Below the pieces are notes generated by a model that worked only from the letters and a program-made list of their open reading frames with translations, was not told the DNA's origin and did not search any database. A program made the position numbers and the translations under genes. From Candidatus Woesearchaeota archaeon (GTDB lineage: Archaea > Nanobdellota > Nanobdellia > Woesearchaeales > DSVV01), in NCBI GenBank assembly GCA_016214075.1, contig JACRPI010000027.1, forward strand, positions 1 to 57,570: a DNA stretch of 57,570 bases, given 5' to 3'. Below are positions 30,328 through 38,881 of this stretch, one piece after another (positions within the stretch are counted from its first letter, which is position 1; the number at the start of each line of letters is the position of its first letter).

Positions 30328-30726
30328 TTATGAATACGCGCCTTCGCCAGGTTTAGCGGAATTTCCCGACGAACTACTCCCTGAACTGGAAGAACCCTCT
30401 GTTAAGTCATCAATAGTTCCTTCTAAAGATGTTACTTTAGACTCCAAATCCACAATGCGCTCTTCGAGCTTATTGATTTGAGATGCTGTTTTTAAAGAGT
30501 TAGAAGAAACTGTTGAAGTAAGCTCTTCTAAGGTGAGAGAACCTGAAGTTCCTGTTGTGCCTTTCTTAACGCTTAACGCCTGACCGATAAGTGTATCTTC
30601 TTTTCGAAGGGAAAGAATATCAGTATCATAAACAATCATGACAAAGATACCGAGAATAGCGACGATAATAACAAGAGTCATGAAAAATTTGTCTGGAGAG
30701 ACTGAAGAAACCTGTTTCTTTGCCAT
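30328..30726 (-). CDS. Single-pass membrane protein with coiled coil (GQA family)
   Basis: 132 residues. Helix FFMTLVIIVAILGIFVMIV (14-33), then TLIGQALSVKK, the family motif, a coiled coil (SQINKLEERIVDLESKVTSL) and a Ser-rich end. It has no Cys tail, unlike its relatives. Extracellular coiled-coil stalk likely. Confidence 0.6.
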   Translation of the reverse strand: MAKKQVSSVSPDKFFMTLVIIVAILGIFVMIVYDTDILSLRKEDTLIGQALSVKKGTTGTSGSLTLEELTSTVSSNSLKTASQINKLEERIVDLESKVTSLEGTIDDLTEGSSSSGSSSSGNSAKPGEGAYS

Positions 30727-30812
30727 CTTTTACTTTCTGAAGAGATTATTATTTAATCTTTTCTATTTTTTACAGCAAAATTTATATATTTAACAGTATT
30801 TAATAACGTTAA

Positions 30813-31310
30813 ATGAAGAAACTCCTGATTGATTCATGTAGTATTATCTTACTCGCAAAGGCGTCCGTACTTGAAAAATTGGCAGAAGTACATGAAGCAA
30901 CTATCACTTCCGCTGTGGCAGAAGAAGTGTTAGCGGGAAAAAAAAAGCTTTTTGCGGACGCTCTTTTGTTAGATCGCTTGTTGAATGAGAAGAAAATAAG
31001 AAATGTATTTCATCCAAAAGAGATAACAGAAAAGATAATGAATGATTATAACATGGGAAAAGGAGAAGCGTCAATAATTGCGGTTGGGTTAAAGGAAAAA
31101 GAAATTATTATTGTCACAGACAACCTTCAAGGAAGAAAAGTTGCAAAAGTGTTTGAGTTGCCATTAGTAGGAAGCATAGAATGCATTGTAAGTTTATATA
31201 AGAATAAGAAGATTACAAAAGAAAAAGCAAAAGAGAGCTTAGAAATCCTCAAGAAAGAAGGGTGGTTTCAAAGCTATCTTATTGAAGACGCGGAGGAGGA
31301 TCTCAAATGA
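30813..31310 (+). CDS. PIN-domain toxin-like nuclease (DUF3368-type)
   Basis: 165 residues. The PIN acidic residues are placed in LLIDSCSIILLAK (Asp7), the mid-sequence MGKGEASIIAVGLKEK (Glu near 92) and IIIVTDNLQGRKVAKVF (Asp near 109), a pattern of the DUF3368 PIN subgroup. Such proteins are sequence-specific RNases paired with antitoxins. Overlaps the next gene by four bases (ATGA). A TTTATATATTT promoter is just upstream. Confidence 0.8.
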   Translation: MKKLLIDSCSIILLAKASVLEKLAEVHEATITSAVAEEVLAGKKKLFADALLLDRLLNEKKIRNVFHPKEITEKIMNDYNMGKGEASIIAVGLKEKEIIIVTDNLQGRKVAKVFELPLVGSIECIVSLYKNKKITKEKAKESLEILKKEGWFQSYLIEDAEEDLK

Positions 31311-31612
31311 GTGAAGTTGAATTTTTAGGAGCACGACTTGAAAAAGAAATAATCAAAATGGTAGAGAAAACTGCAGAAGAAGAACGTGTAGACAAAACAA
31401 AAGCATTGAAAGAATTAATTCTCCTTGGAAGAAAACAATTATTATTAAACAAATACATGGAGTATTATAGAAAAGGTCTTTGTTCATTAGACAAGGCTGC
31501 GCAGGAAGTGGGAATAACTGTAGCGGAAATGATGCATGAAGCGGTAAAAGCAGGAATACAGTCAACGCAAACAAGAGAAGAGTATAGAAAAGGCATAAAA
31601 CTCCTTTCATAA
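31307..31612 (+). CDS. Antitoxin-like protein (UPF0175/RHH type)
   Basis: 101 residues. The N-terminal ARLEKEIIKMVEKTAEEERV segment followed by a helix LKELILLGRKQLL resembles a ribbon-helix-helix DNA-binding unit. The second half, MEYYRKGLCSLDKAAQEVGITVAEMM, is the UPF0175-type helix-turn-helix. It would neutralise the PIN protein and regulate the promoter. ATGA overlap with the toxin gene supports coupling. Confidence 0.72.
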   Translation: MSEVEFLGARLEKEIIKMVEKTAEEERVDKTKALKELILLGRKQLLLNKYMEYYRKGLCSLDKAAQEVGITVAEMMHEAVKAGIQSTQTREEYRKGIKLLS

Positions 31613-31669
31613 GCCTACCCATTTCTAGGTTGCGTAACATTTATAAGTAGTCAGAAGATCCAAAGAAGA

Positions 31670-32305
31670 ATGAAAGACCTCCCTATCCTCCTCTACATCG
31701 CAAACAAAGCAGGACTGCATGGAACCTTGACATCATCAACAGTGCTACTTGCGGCAGAGCTTGATATTTCGCAACAAACAGTCTCAAGAAAATTGCAAGA
31801 GCTCGATGAAGAAGGAAGCATCAAGAAACAAACAACACCCATTGGAGTAACATTAAGCCTCACAGAAAAAGGAAAAGGAAAATTACGAACATTGCATGGC
31901 GAGCTCCAACAAATTCTGAGTCAGCAAACAAATTTGACAGGAATAGTCAAAGACGGATTAGGAGAAGGAAAATTCTATATGAGTCAGGAGCAGTACAAGC
32001 AGCAGTTTCAAAGCTTATTAAATTTCACGCCATATCCAGGAACATTAAATCTTGCAGTGGACAAAAATACAGCAGCAGTATTTCTTGCGGCAAAGAAACA
32101 GCTCTACATCAGTGGTTTCCAAACAAAAGAACGAACGTTTGGTGGTCTCAAATGTTATCCTATCCTTATCGCGAAAAAAGTTGCGGGCGCGGTGATTGTT
32201 CCTGACAGAACAACGCACACGCTCGAAACAGTAGAAATTATCGCGGCAGCAAATTTACGATCAATATTGAAATTGGAGAATGGGAAGGAGATTAATGTAA
32301 GTTAA
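31670..32305 (+). CDS. ribK: CTP-dependent riboflavin kinase with N-terminal winged helix
   Basis: 211 residues. Residues 1-85 are a winged helix (DISQQTVSRKLQELDEEGSI). The C-terminal DUF120 domain has the archaeal riboflavin kinase signature: GEGKFYMSQEQY, FTPYPGTLNLAV (near 123), CYPILI and IVPDRTTHTLETVEIIAAANLR. It makes FMN from riboflavin with CTP. The fused HTH may regulate riboflavin genes. First of a run of flavin genes. TATA box TTTATAAG near 31640. Confidence 0.93.
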   Translation: MKDLPILLYIANKAGLHGTLTSSTVLLAAELDISQQTVSRKLQELDEEGSIKKQTTPIGVTLSLTEKGKGKLRTLHGELQQILSQQTNLTGIVKDGLGEGKFYMSQEQYKQQFQSLLNFTPYPGTLNLAVDKNTAAVFLAAKKQLYISGFQTKERTFGGLKCYPILIAKKVAGAVIVPDRTTHTLETVEIIAAANLRSILKLENGKEINVS

Positions 32306-32334
32306 AGAGAAAATAACAACAATAGGTGAAATAA

Positions 32335-32823
32335 ATGAATATAATCTGGAGAATCGGAGTCGCGGACACTACCTTTGCGCAAATGGATATGTACAAGGCA
32401 GTCGAGCAAGCATTCAACGATGCGCAGAAAGAAGACAAAGAATTGAAAATAGAAATTATCCGCTACACAGTCCCTGGAATCAAAGATCTTCCTGTCGCGT
32501 GCAAATCTTTGCTCACCAACAATAAGTGCGATATCGCAATCGCTCTCGGTATGCCTGGACCAATGCCTATTGACAAACAATGCGCACATGAAGCATCCAT
32601 TGGCATCCAACACGCAATGCTCATGACCAATAAACATATTCTTGAAGTATTCGCGCACGCGGATGAAGAAGCAGATCCAAAAAAGCTTGTTGCGCTTGCG
32701 CATGACCGCGCGTACAAGCACGCAAAGAACGCAATCGCATTACTGAAAGGAAGAACCACATTAACACCATTCGCGGGAAAAGGATTACGGCAAGGAAAAT
32801 CGCATGTCGGAAGTTTGGAGTGA
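32335..32823 (+). CDS. ribC: Riboflavin synthase, archaeal type
   Basis: 162 residues. IGVADTTFAQMDMYKAVEQA, VPGIKDLPVACKSLL, ALGMPGPMPIDKQCAHEASIG and GKGLRQGKSHVGSLE are blocks of archaeal riboflavin synthase, a relative of lumazine synthase and unrelated to bacterial RibE. It dismutates two molecules of ribityllumazine to riboflavin. It overlaps the next gene. Confidence 0.92.
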   Translation: MNIIWRIGVADTTFAQMDMYKAVEQAFNDAQKEDKELKIEIIRYTVPGIKDLPVACKSLLTNNKCDIAIALGMPGPMPIDKQCAHEASIGIQHAMLMTNKHILEVFAHADEEADPKKLVALAHDRAYKHAKNAIALLKGRTTLTPFAGKGLRQGKSHVGSLE

Positions 32824-32828
32824 GTACG

Positions 32829-33290
32829 ATGACCACAAACAAAAACACAATAATTCCAAATACAGAAGACAAGACGCGCATTTCAATCGCAATTGTCGTC
32901 GCGGATTTTAATGAAGAGATAACACGTGAGATGGTCAAAGTCGCGGAAAAACGCGCGAAAGAAAAAAACATCCACATTGCGCAAATCATCCATGTTCCAG
33001 GTGTGTTTGATATGCCGCTTGCGGTAAAGAAATTACTGCAGAAAGAAAACATCCAAGGAATTGTGACGCTTGGTGTAGTGATCAGTGGAGGAACAAGCCA
33101 TGACGCGCATGTCGCTGATAATGCGGCGCGGCAGATTAGCAATCTCACACTTGAATATGAAAAACCTGTTGCGTTGAGTATCATTGGACACAACGTCTCA
33201 AAGCAGCAAGCAATGGAACGCTATGAAAGTTACGCGAAGCATGGCGTTGACGCGGTTGTTGAGTTAATTCAAATGTTGAATAAAATATGA
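32829..33290 (+). CDS. ribH: 6,7-dimethyl-8-ribityllumazine synthase
   Basis: 153 residues. The family blocks AIVVADFNEEITREMV, HVPGVFDMPLAVKKLL, GVVISGGTSHDAHVADNAARQ and PVALSIIGHNVSKQQAMER are present, including the catalytic His in SHDAH. It condenses the pyrimidine precursor with dihydroxybutanone phosphate. A GTG start at 32820 overlapping the ribC stop is also possible; the ATG at 32829 is used here. Confidence 0.93.
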   Translation: MTTNKNTIIPNTEDKTRISIAIVVADFNEEITREMVKVAEKRAKEKNIHIAQIIHVPGVFDMPLAVKKLLQKENIQGIVTLGVVISGGTSHDAHVADNAARQISNLTLEYEKPVALSIIGHNVSKQQAMERYESYAKHGVDAVVELIQMLNKI

Positions 33291-33368
33291 TCGCTGTTTC
33301 ATTTGCTCTGTAATCGCTCAACAACAAAAACACGCGCCAGTAAAGTCCTACTGCACAATTCATCCTTT

Positions 33369-33449
33369 ATGGAAGTATTAAAAAAAGAGATGAATAATGA
33401 TCAAGCAGTGAAGCGATTCAAAAGCAATAGAAAGAATGTGAAAATATGA
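33369..33449 (+). CDS. Short upstream frame coupled to ribBA
   Basis: A 26-codon frame (starting MEVLKKEMNND) ends in a TGA that overlaps the ribBA ATG (ATGA). Very basic; no family. It may be a leader peptide or chance. The other 80 bases of the ribH-ribBA spacer show nothing. Confidence 0.2.
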   Translation: MEVLKKEMNNDQAVKRFKSNRKNVKI

Positions 33450-34732
33450 ATCAAACTGAAACAAAAAGAATACAAACAGCAATCACTTCCTTCCAATCAG
33501 GGAAACCTATAATCGTCACCGATGCAAACGATCGCGAGAACGAAGCAGATGTGATCTACCCTGCAGAAACAATCAAAGAGCAAGACATCGCGTTTATGCT
33601 CCAACACACATCTGGAATCATTTGCGTCCCCTGCGAAAAAAACATCCTAAAAAAACTCAAGATCCCATTAATGGTAGAAAACAACACTGCACGCCATGGA
33701 TGCGCGTTCACTGTCTCCATCGACGCAAAAGAAACAAAGACAGGAGTCAGCGCGGCAGAACGAGCGCAAACAATTCAAGCGCTTTGTGATCCAAAAACAA
33801 AGCCAGAAGATTTCACGCGACCAGGACACATCTTTCCACTCCAAGCAAAAGAAAGTATTCTTGAAAGACAAGGACATACAGAAGCGGCAGTAGAGCTCTG
33901 CAAGCTCGCAAAAAGAAAACCAATCGCAGTGCTCGCAGAATTGATGAATCCTGATGGAAGCATGATGCGGGAAGAACAACTCCAAACATTCGCGAGAAAA
34001 TATAATTTTCCAATCATTTCAATAGAAGAACTTGTTGCGTATATACAAGAAAACCAAGGAACACAAAAAAGAGAAGAAAATAAAAGTGACATAAACCAAG
34101 AAGAAAAAGAAGAGGAAAACAAAGAAAAAAGAGCAACACACTCGCTCATTCGCCATAACGCAATCCACCTTCCAAGCGAGTATGGAGATTTCACGGCAAT
34201 TCCATTTGAAGAAGAAAAAACAGGAATCACGCATCTTGCTATTCTCAAAGGAGATCCAACAAACAAACAAAATATTCTCACCAGAATTCATTCAGAATGT
34301 CTCACAGGAGACATTCTTGGATCACAGCGTTGTGATTGTGGTGACCAACTCAAAGCGGCAATGCTAAGAATAGAGAAAGAAGGGCTTGGAATTATTCTGT
34401 ACATGCGTCAGGAAGGAAGAGGAATTGGCTTGCTTCCAAAACTACAAGCATATCATCTGCAGGAAAAAGGATTTGATACTATTGAAGCGAATGAATTGCT
34501 TGGATTTAAACCAGACGAACGAGAGTACACAAGTGCAGTGGAAATTCTGAAAAATCTCAATATCACAACAATAAAACTGTTGACCAATAATCCTGAAAAA
34601 ATACAAGCGTTAAACAAAAGTGGAATTCATGTGGTGGACAGAATCTCTTTAGAAATTGAACCAACAATGCACAACAAAGAATATCTCACGACAAAGAAAG
34701 AAAAGATGGGACATTTATTAAATAATGTATGA
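33446..34732 (+). CDS. ribBA: Bifunctional DHBP synthase / GTP cyclohydrolase II
   Basis: 428 residues. The N-terminal RibB half has DANDRENEADVIYPAE (near 25), HTSGIICVP, FTVSIDAKETKTGVSAAERAQTI and RPGHIFPLQA. After an acidic linker (about 205-235, low-complexity Glu/Lys) the RibA half has RIHSECLTGDILGSQRCDCG (near 282) with the zinc-binding Cys residues, and MRQEGRGIGLL. It supplies both precursors for riboflavin. This is the bacterial fusion, whereas ribC and ribK nearby are archaeal. Confidence 0.95.
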   Translation: MNQTETKRIQTAITSFQSGKPIIVTDANDRENEADVIYPAETIKEQDIAFMLQHTSGIICVPCEKNILKKLKIPLMVENNTARHGCAFTVSIDAKETKTGVSAAERAQTIQALCDPKTKPEDFTRPGHIFPLQAKESILERQGHTEAAVELCKLAKRKPIAVLAELMNPDGSMMREEQLQTFARKYNFPIISIEELVAYIQENQGTQKREENKSDINQEEKEEENKEKRATHSLIRHNAIHLPSEYGDFTAIPFEEEKTGITHLAILKGDPTNKQNILTRIHSECLTGDILGSQRCDCGDQLKAAMLRIEKEGLGIILYMRQEGRGIGLLPKLQAYHLQEKGFDTIEANELLGFKPDEREYTSAVEILKNLNITTIKLLTNNPEKIQALNKSGIHVVDRISLEIEPTMHNKEYLTTKKEKMGHLLNNV

Positions 34733-34768
34733 GCAAAGAATTTGAAACATACAAAAGAGAAGAAGAAA

Positions 34769-35893
34769 ATGAAGAAGCAAGAAAAACAACTACCACAAAG
34801 CAAAAGCAAATTTCACGATGAGCATGAAGCTGATCTTTTCTACATGCAGCATGCACTCCTGATCGCGCAAAAAGCGTATCCTGCGCCAAATCCGCAGGTG
34901 GGAGCCGTTATTGTCAAAAACAATATGATTATTGGCGAAGGCTTTCACGAAAAAGCTGGAGCAGCCCACGCGGAAATTCAGGCGCTCAAAAGCGCGGAAC
35001 AAAAAAGAATTCTTCCCGACGGCGCAACAATGTATGTCACCTTAGAACCCTGCTGTCATTTTGGAAAAACACCTCCTTGTGTTGACGCGATAGTTGTCGC
35101 GGGAATCAAGCGAATCGTCATTGGCTGCAGAGACGAGAATGAACTGGTCAATGGAAACGGAATAACTGCGTTAATCCAAGCGGGAATAACAGTAAATGTA
35201 GGAATTTTAGGAAAAGAATGCGCGGCGTTATACAAAAAATTTTTTCACACACAAAAGAAGAAAAGACCATACGCAACACTCAAGACCGCGATGACCTTAG
35301 ACGGAAAAATTGCGCCCGCGCCTGCGACAAGAGCAACAATCTCATCACCTGAATCACACTACAAAGCGCATGAGTTGCGAAGAGATCATGACGCTATATT
35401 GACAGGAATTGGAACAATTCTCAGTGATGACCCTCTGCTCAACTGCAGAATTCCCTGCAAAAAGCAGCCAATTCCAGTTATTTTAGACAGCAAATTAAAA
35501 ATCCATTTGACAGCAAAAGTCCTTCAAAACAAAAGTGTAATTATTGCCACAACAAAAGCGAGAGATAAGAAAAAGCAGGAAGCGTTGGAGAAAAAAGGAG
35601 TACGATTCATTGTCACAGAAGGGGTTCATGTCGCGCTCAAAGAAGTCTTCAAAAAACTTCCTGAATTAGGCATTCTCTCTGTCCTTATAGAGGGTGGCGC
35701 GGAAGTAAACGCCGCATGTCTAGAACAAAAATTCATAGATAGAATCTGTTTTTTTATCGCGCCAAAGATATATGGAACAGGGGTGCCTGTGTTTGAAACA
35801 ACAAAGAAGTTGATGGAGAAGGAAATAAGGCTCACCAATGTCTACTACACGCAAGTAGGCAAAGATATCTGTGTCGAAGCGGATATAGAGTAA
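34769..35893 (+). CDS. ribD: Bifunctional deaminase/reductase for riboflavin synthesis
   Basis: 374 residues from ATG 34769; a TTG at 34742 would add nine. The deaminase half has PAPNPQVGAVIV, HAEIQALK and VTLEPCCHFGKTPPCVDAI with its zinc ligands. The reductase half contains RPYATLKTAMTLDGKIA (near 165), ILTGIGTILSDDPLLNCR and SVLIEGGAEVNAACLEQKF. It performs the second and third steps of riboflavin synthesis. Bacterial-type fusion. The start region has an out-of-frame ATG overlapping the ribBA stop (34730), so a start-site frameshift cannot be excluded. Confidence 0.92.
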   Translation: MKKQEKQLPQSKSKFHDEHEADLFYMQHALLIAQKAYPAPNPQVGAVIVKNNMIIGEGFHEKAGAAHAEIQALKSAEQKRILPDGATMYVTLEPCCHFGKTPPCVDAIVVAGIKRIVIGCRDENELVNGNGITALIQAGITVNVGILGKECAALYKKFFHTQKKKRPYATLKTAMTLDGKIAPAPATRATISSPESHYKAHELRRDHDAILTGIGTILSDDPLLNCRIPCKKQPIPVILDSKLKIHLTAKVLQNKSVIIATTKARDKKKQEALEKKGVRFIVTEGVHVALKEVFKKLPELGILSVLIEGGAEVNAACLEQKFIDRICFFIAPKIYGTGVPVFETTKKLMEKEIRLTNVYYTQVGKDICVEADIE

Positions 35894-35983
35894 GGCACGG
35901 TTTAATACAAGAAAATATATAAATGAACAGCAATTTTTTGAATCAATAAGACAATTATAAGCGTATCCTTGGAGGAGAAGATC

Positions 35984-36190
35984 ATGAAATACACACGATT
36001 TGAGAAGACACGAATCATTGGTGCTCGCGCGTTGCAGATTGCGATGGGTGCTCCGTTTAACATTGATCTTTCTGAGAAAGACCTTGAAGCTATCCGTTTT
36101 AATCCTATAGAAATCGCGAAGCTTGAATTCGAAAAAGGAGTTGTTCCTATTGACATCAAGCGAACTTCTGTAAAGCCTGCAAGCAAGTAA
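35984..36190 (+). CDS. rpoK: RNA polymerase subunit Rpo6/RpoK
   Basis: 68 residues. YTRFEKTRIIGARALQIAMGAP is the diagnostic Rpo6/omega block, followed by the archaeal end IEIAKLEFEKGVVPIDIKR. It anchors the largest subunit of RNA polymerase. GGAGGAG eight bases before ATG 35984 sets the start over a TTG at 35969. A TATATAAA box lies at about 35917, giving a leader of around 50 bases. Confidence 0.95.
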   Translation: MKYTRFEKTRIIGARALQIAMGAPFNIDLSEKDLEAIRFNPIEIAKLEFEKGVVPIDIKRTSVKPASK

Positions 36191-36254
36191 TTTCAAGCAG
36201 AGATCAATAACTTTATAATTTCTAAATTCTTTAGTATTGTCAGAGGTGTTTCCT

Positions 36255-36701
36255 ATGAAGAAAGTGTTGACGCGATTTTTGGACAGACTTGCAGGTGTTG
36301 AGGATAACGGAGCTTCTTATGGTCAGGCCTCCAATGCATCGAATTTTGAAGATGAGTATGTCACAGTTGATCTGAGTGAGCAGCAGATGAAGCAGCTTGA
36401 AGAAGGAAAGCATGGACAGCTGACAATAAAAGTGCACAAACTCAAATCAGACATGGAATATCAGATAATTCTTGATATGGTTCGAAACAACAGCATTGTT
36501 GTTCTGGATATATCGATGCTAAAGAACAGCGACTTTACTGGACTCAAAATGCTGAGCAATAAGCTGAAGCAAAAATGTGAAGAAATGCGCTGGGGTCTTG
36601 GCGCGCTCAGCAATGATTTGCTTATGGTCACGCCATCAACAGTAAAGTTTGAGAAGCGAAAACAGGAAGCGACTCCTGAAGCAGAAGTAAAGGGATTCTA
36701 A
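36255..36701 (+). CDS. sepF: Cell division protein SepF (archaeal)
   Basis: 148 residues. An N-terminal amphipathic membrane-targeting helix (MKKVLTRFLDRLAGVE) and an acidic linker precede the SepF core: LKSDMEYQIILDMVRNNSIVVLDISMLKNSD and the end GALSNDLLMVTPSTVKFEK. SepF tethers FtsZ to the membrane and is the archaeal alternative to FtsA. Both FtsZ proteins of this window share a C-terminal peptide it could bind. AGAGGTG precedes the ATG. Downstream of rpoK on the same strand. Confidence 0.93.
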   Translation: MKKVLTRFLDRLAGVEDNGASYGQASNASNFEDEYVTVDLSEQQMKQLEEGKHGQLTIKVHKLKSDMEYQIILDMVRNNSIVVLDISMLKNSDFTGLKMLSNKLKQKCEEMRWGLGALSNDLLMVTPSTVKFEKRKQEATPEAEVKGF

Positions 36702-36769
36702 ATTCAAAGAAAGAGTTTAGAAGTTATTTTTCTTCTTTCAAAATTTTACATTTTGTAAACCTAAAACAA

Positions 36770-37723
36770 TCAAACCCATTCTTTCCTTCTGAAATAATAA
36801 AGCATGCCAATAGTAAAAACAATCATAACGACCCATGCTGTAGGATAACTCCATTTCCAATGCAGTTCTGGCATAAACTCAAAATTCATCCCATACCACG
36901 TACCTATAACTGTCATCGGCATCGCGATAGTCGTGATAATAGTCAGGACTTTGATAATTTCGTTCATTTTGTTGGAAACCACAATGGTGTGGGTTTCAAC
37001 AATGTTCGCGACAATTTCGCGCTGTGTTTCAATAAACTCGGAAACTCGAATAACTTTATCATAAAGATCGCGGAAATAAACTTCAGAGCGAGGAGAAAGG
37101 AAAGGAACAGTTCTTTTTGCGAGAGAGCTCACCACTTCGCGATGATTTCCAGTATGTCGTTTCAAATCCATGACATGCTGTTTAAAGCGAAAAAGCCGCG
37201 CGAGCGTGTTCGCGTCTGCCTTATGAAAGATCTTTGTTTCAATGGAATCAATTTCTTCGTCAATCTTTTCAATCGCGGGAAAGAAAGACTCAACAAGCCT
37301 ATCCATAATGTACTGCACAATAAATTCTGGACCCTTGTTCAGCAATTTCTGAAGTGTTTTTGGATCATTTTGCAGCTGAATAATGGATTCAATGTCGTTC
37401 AGATGGTTTGTGATGACAAAATTTTTGCCGAGAATAAAGTCAACTTCTTGTATGTGAATGCCGCCTTTGCTGACATTGATACCATAAACAATAAGGAGTA
37501 GGTAATTGTCAAACACTTCCAATTTAATCCGTGTTTCTTTTTTGAGACAATCATCAACAGTAAGGGGATGTAGTTTGAAAAGATCTTTTATCGCGAGAAA
37601 GTCATCTCTGTTTTCGTGAATATCAATCCAGAGCGCTTCATCTTTTTTAGGAAGCCGCTTGATGACTTCTTTTATTTCACGAAGTGATTCTGTTTTTCGA
37701 TGAAAGAGATAGTTCTTTGCCAC
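36770..37723 (-). CDS. corA: CorA-family magnesium/divalent cation transporter
   Basis: 317 residues. A long cytoplasmic N-terminal part is rich in helices; two C-terminal membrane helices flank the pore motif, IGTWYGMNFEFMPELHWKWSYP, containing the diagnostic YGMNF. A basic tail RRKEWV ends it. Mg2+ or other divalent uptake as a pentamer. Single gene with its own promoter. Confidence 0.93.
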   Translation of the reverse strand: MAKNYLFHRKTESLREIKEVIKRLPKKDEALWIDIHENRDDFLAIKDLFKLHPLTVDDCLKKETRIKLEVFDNYLLLIVYGINVSKGGIHIQEVDFILGKNFVITNHLNDIESIIQLQNDPKTLQKLLNKGPEFIVQYIMDRLVESFFPAIEKIDEEIDSIETKIFHKADANTLARLFRFKQHVMDLKRHTGNHREVVSSLAKRTVPFLSPRSEVYFRDLYDKVIRVSEFIETQREIVANIVETHTIVVSNKMNEIIKVLTIITTIAMPMTVIGTWYGMNFEFMPELHWKWSYPTAWVVMIVFTIGMLYYFRRKEWV

Positions 37724-37775
37724 AGTATGGTTCCATAGAGAAAGAGATATTTATACCTTTGGAAAAGAAAAGGAT

Positions 37776-38795
37776 CTAATTATTCGCTTCAGGATAAATA
37801 ATGAAATAAGTCCCACTAGAAGTGTACGTAATTCCGGGATCTCCTGTTTTTATTGGAAGCGCCTGTAAGGCAGTCCAATCTTCTCCATCTTCTGTGCTGC
37901 TGAAATAGCCATTACCATAGAAGGAAATAGTTCCTTCAACATTGACCATGTTTCCAACCCACGCGAAATGTTCGTCTCTATTGCTGGAAGATGCTTCAAA
38001 AGTAAGTCCATCTGTGGAGACTGCGTCCATTGCTTTGCCATTTTGTTTTGCTAAAGGAGCAAGCATATACCATTTATCTTCAACGCGAACAACAGAACTA
38101 CCAACAACACTTTCATTTCCATAGACAAATCGCTGTCCTTCCTCAAAGGTGTAGTGTATGCCATCTTCAGAGAGCGCAGAACCATAATAGAACTGCACAT
38201 CCAAGCCAAGGACATGTGTAGTGAAAAAGAGACGATACATGCCATCTTCTGTTGTAGTTAATGTGGGGTCGTAAGGTGCCTGAAGATCGTCAGGAAAGTT
38301 TGTAAGGCAAATAATTTGCGGCTCTGACCATGTTGTGCCATTGTCTTGAGAAATTCGAACACCCACTTTGTTATATATTTGAGGATCATATACTTCAGGA
38401 AACCATTGAAACACAGCAACAAGCGTTCCATCTTCTCCAGTAGTAATGCTTGGAACACCGCCTCCTTCAATAAACACTTTGGGTTCTTCAAAGGTGATTC
38501 CATCATCACTTGTCGCAACGTAAAGAGTAATAGGCGTGCCATCTTTTGCAAGCTGTTCCGCTTCGTTTAGTGGAAAAATCTGGCTTGTTTGCGTGCATAA
38601 GTCTGCTTTATCTTCAGAAGACAGAGCCACACAATCTTCCGGACAGAGTGTTGCATCCTCTTGTTCAGCAGCATCGCAAGTGCCATCTCCACAAGGATCT
38701 TGACCCTGCTCAATTTGTTGAGCATCATCCTGCTCAGTGCAAGAAAGAAGAGAAAGAATGAAAACAAGAAACAACGTAAAAAGTATTTTTTTCAT
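37776..38795 (-). CDS. Secreted lipoprotein with sialidase-like beta-propeller repeats
   Basis: 339 residues. Signal peptide MKKILFTLFLVFILSLLSC with a lipobox Cys at 19. Residues 33-58 form a Cys module DPCGDGTCDAAEQED...CPEDC. The rest has repeated ISQDNGTTWSEP, ATSDDGITFEEP, ALSEDGIHYTFEE and VSTDGLTFEA units, the Asp-box (S/T-x-D-x-G-x-T/x-W) of BNR/sialidase propellers. Predicted surface-anchored carbohydrate-binding or glycosidase-like protein; catalytic residues cannot be assigned. Confidence 0.75.
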   Translation of the reverse strand: MKKILFTLFLVFILSLLSCTEQDDAQQIEQGQDPCGDGTCDAAEQEDATLCPEDCVALSSEDKADLCTQTSQIFPLNEAEQLAKDGTPITLYVATSDDGITFEEPKVFIEGGGVPSITTGEDGTLVAVFQWFPEVYDPQIYNKVGVRISQDNGTTWSEPQIICLTNFPDDLQAPYDPTLTTTEDGMYRLFFTTHVLGLDVQFYYGSALSEDGIHYTFEEGQRFVYGNESVVGSSVVRVEDKWYMLAPLAKQNGKAMDAVSTDGLTFEASSSNRDEHFAWVGNMVNVEGTISFYGNGYFSSTEDGEDWTALQALPIKTGDPGITYTSSGTYFIIYPEANN

Positions 38796-38881
38796 GCAAA
38801 CTCTTTTTAGAGAAATGTTATTTATGTAGTTTTTGGATTCAACTAAAAAAGTATATAAACGAAAAGGAGATATAAAATTTA

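Noticed and set aside
33291-33445. FMN riboswitch upstream of ribBA
   Set aside because: The spacer is short and shows none of the conserved multi-stem layout of that class; a small coupled frame is the only feature.
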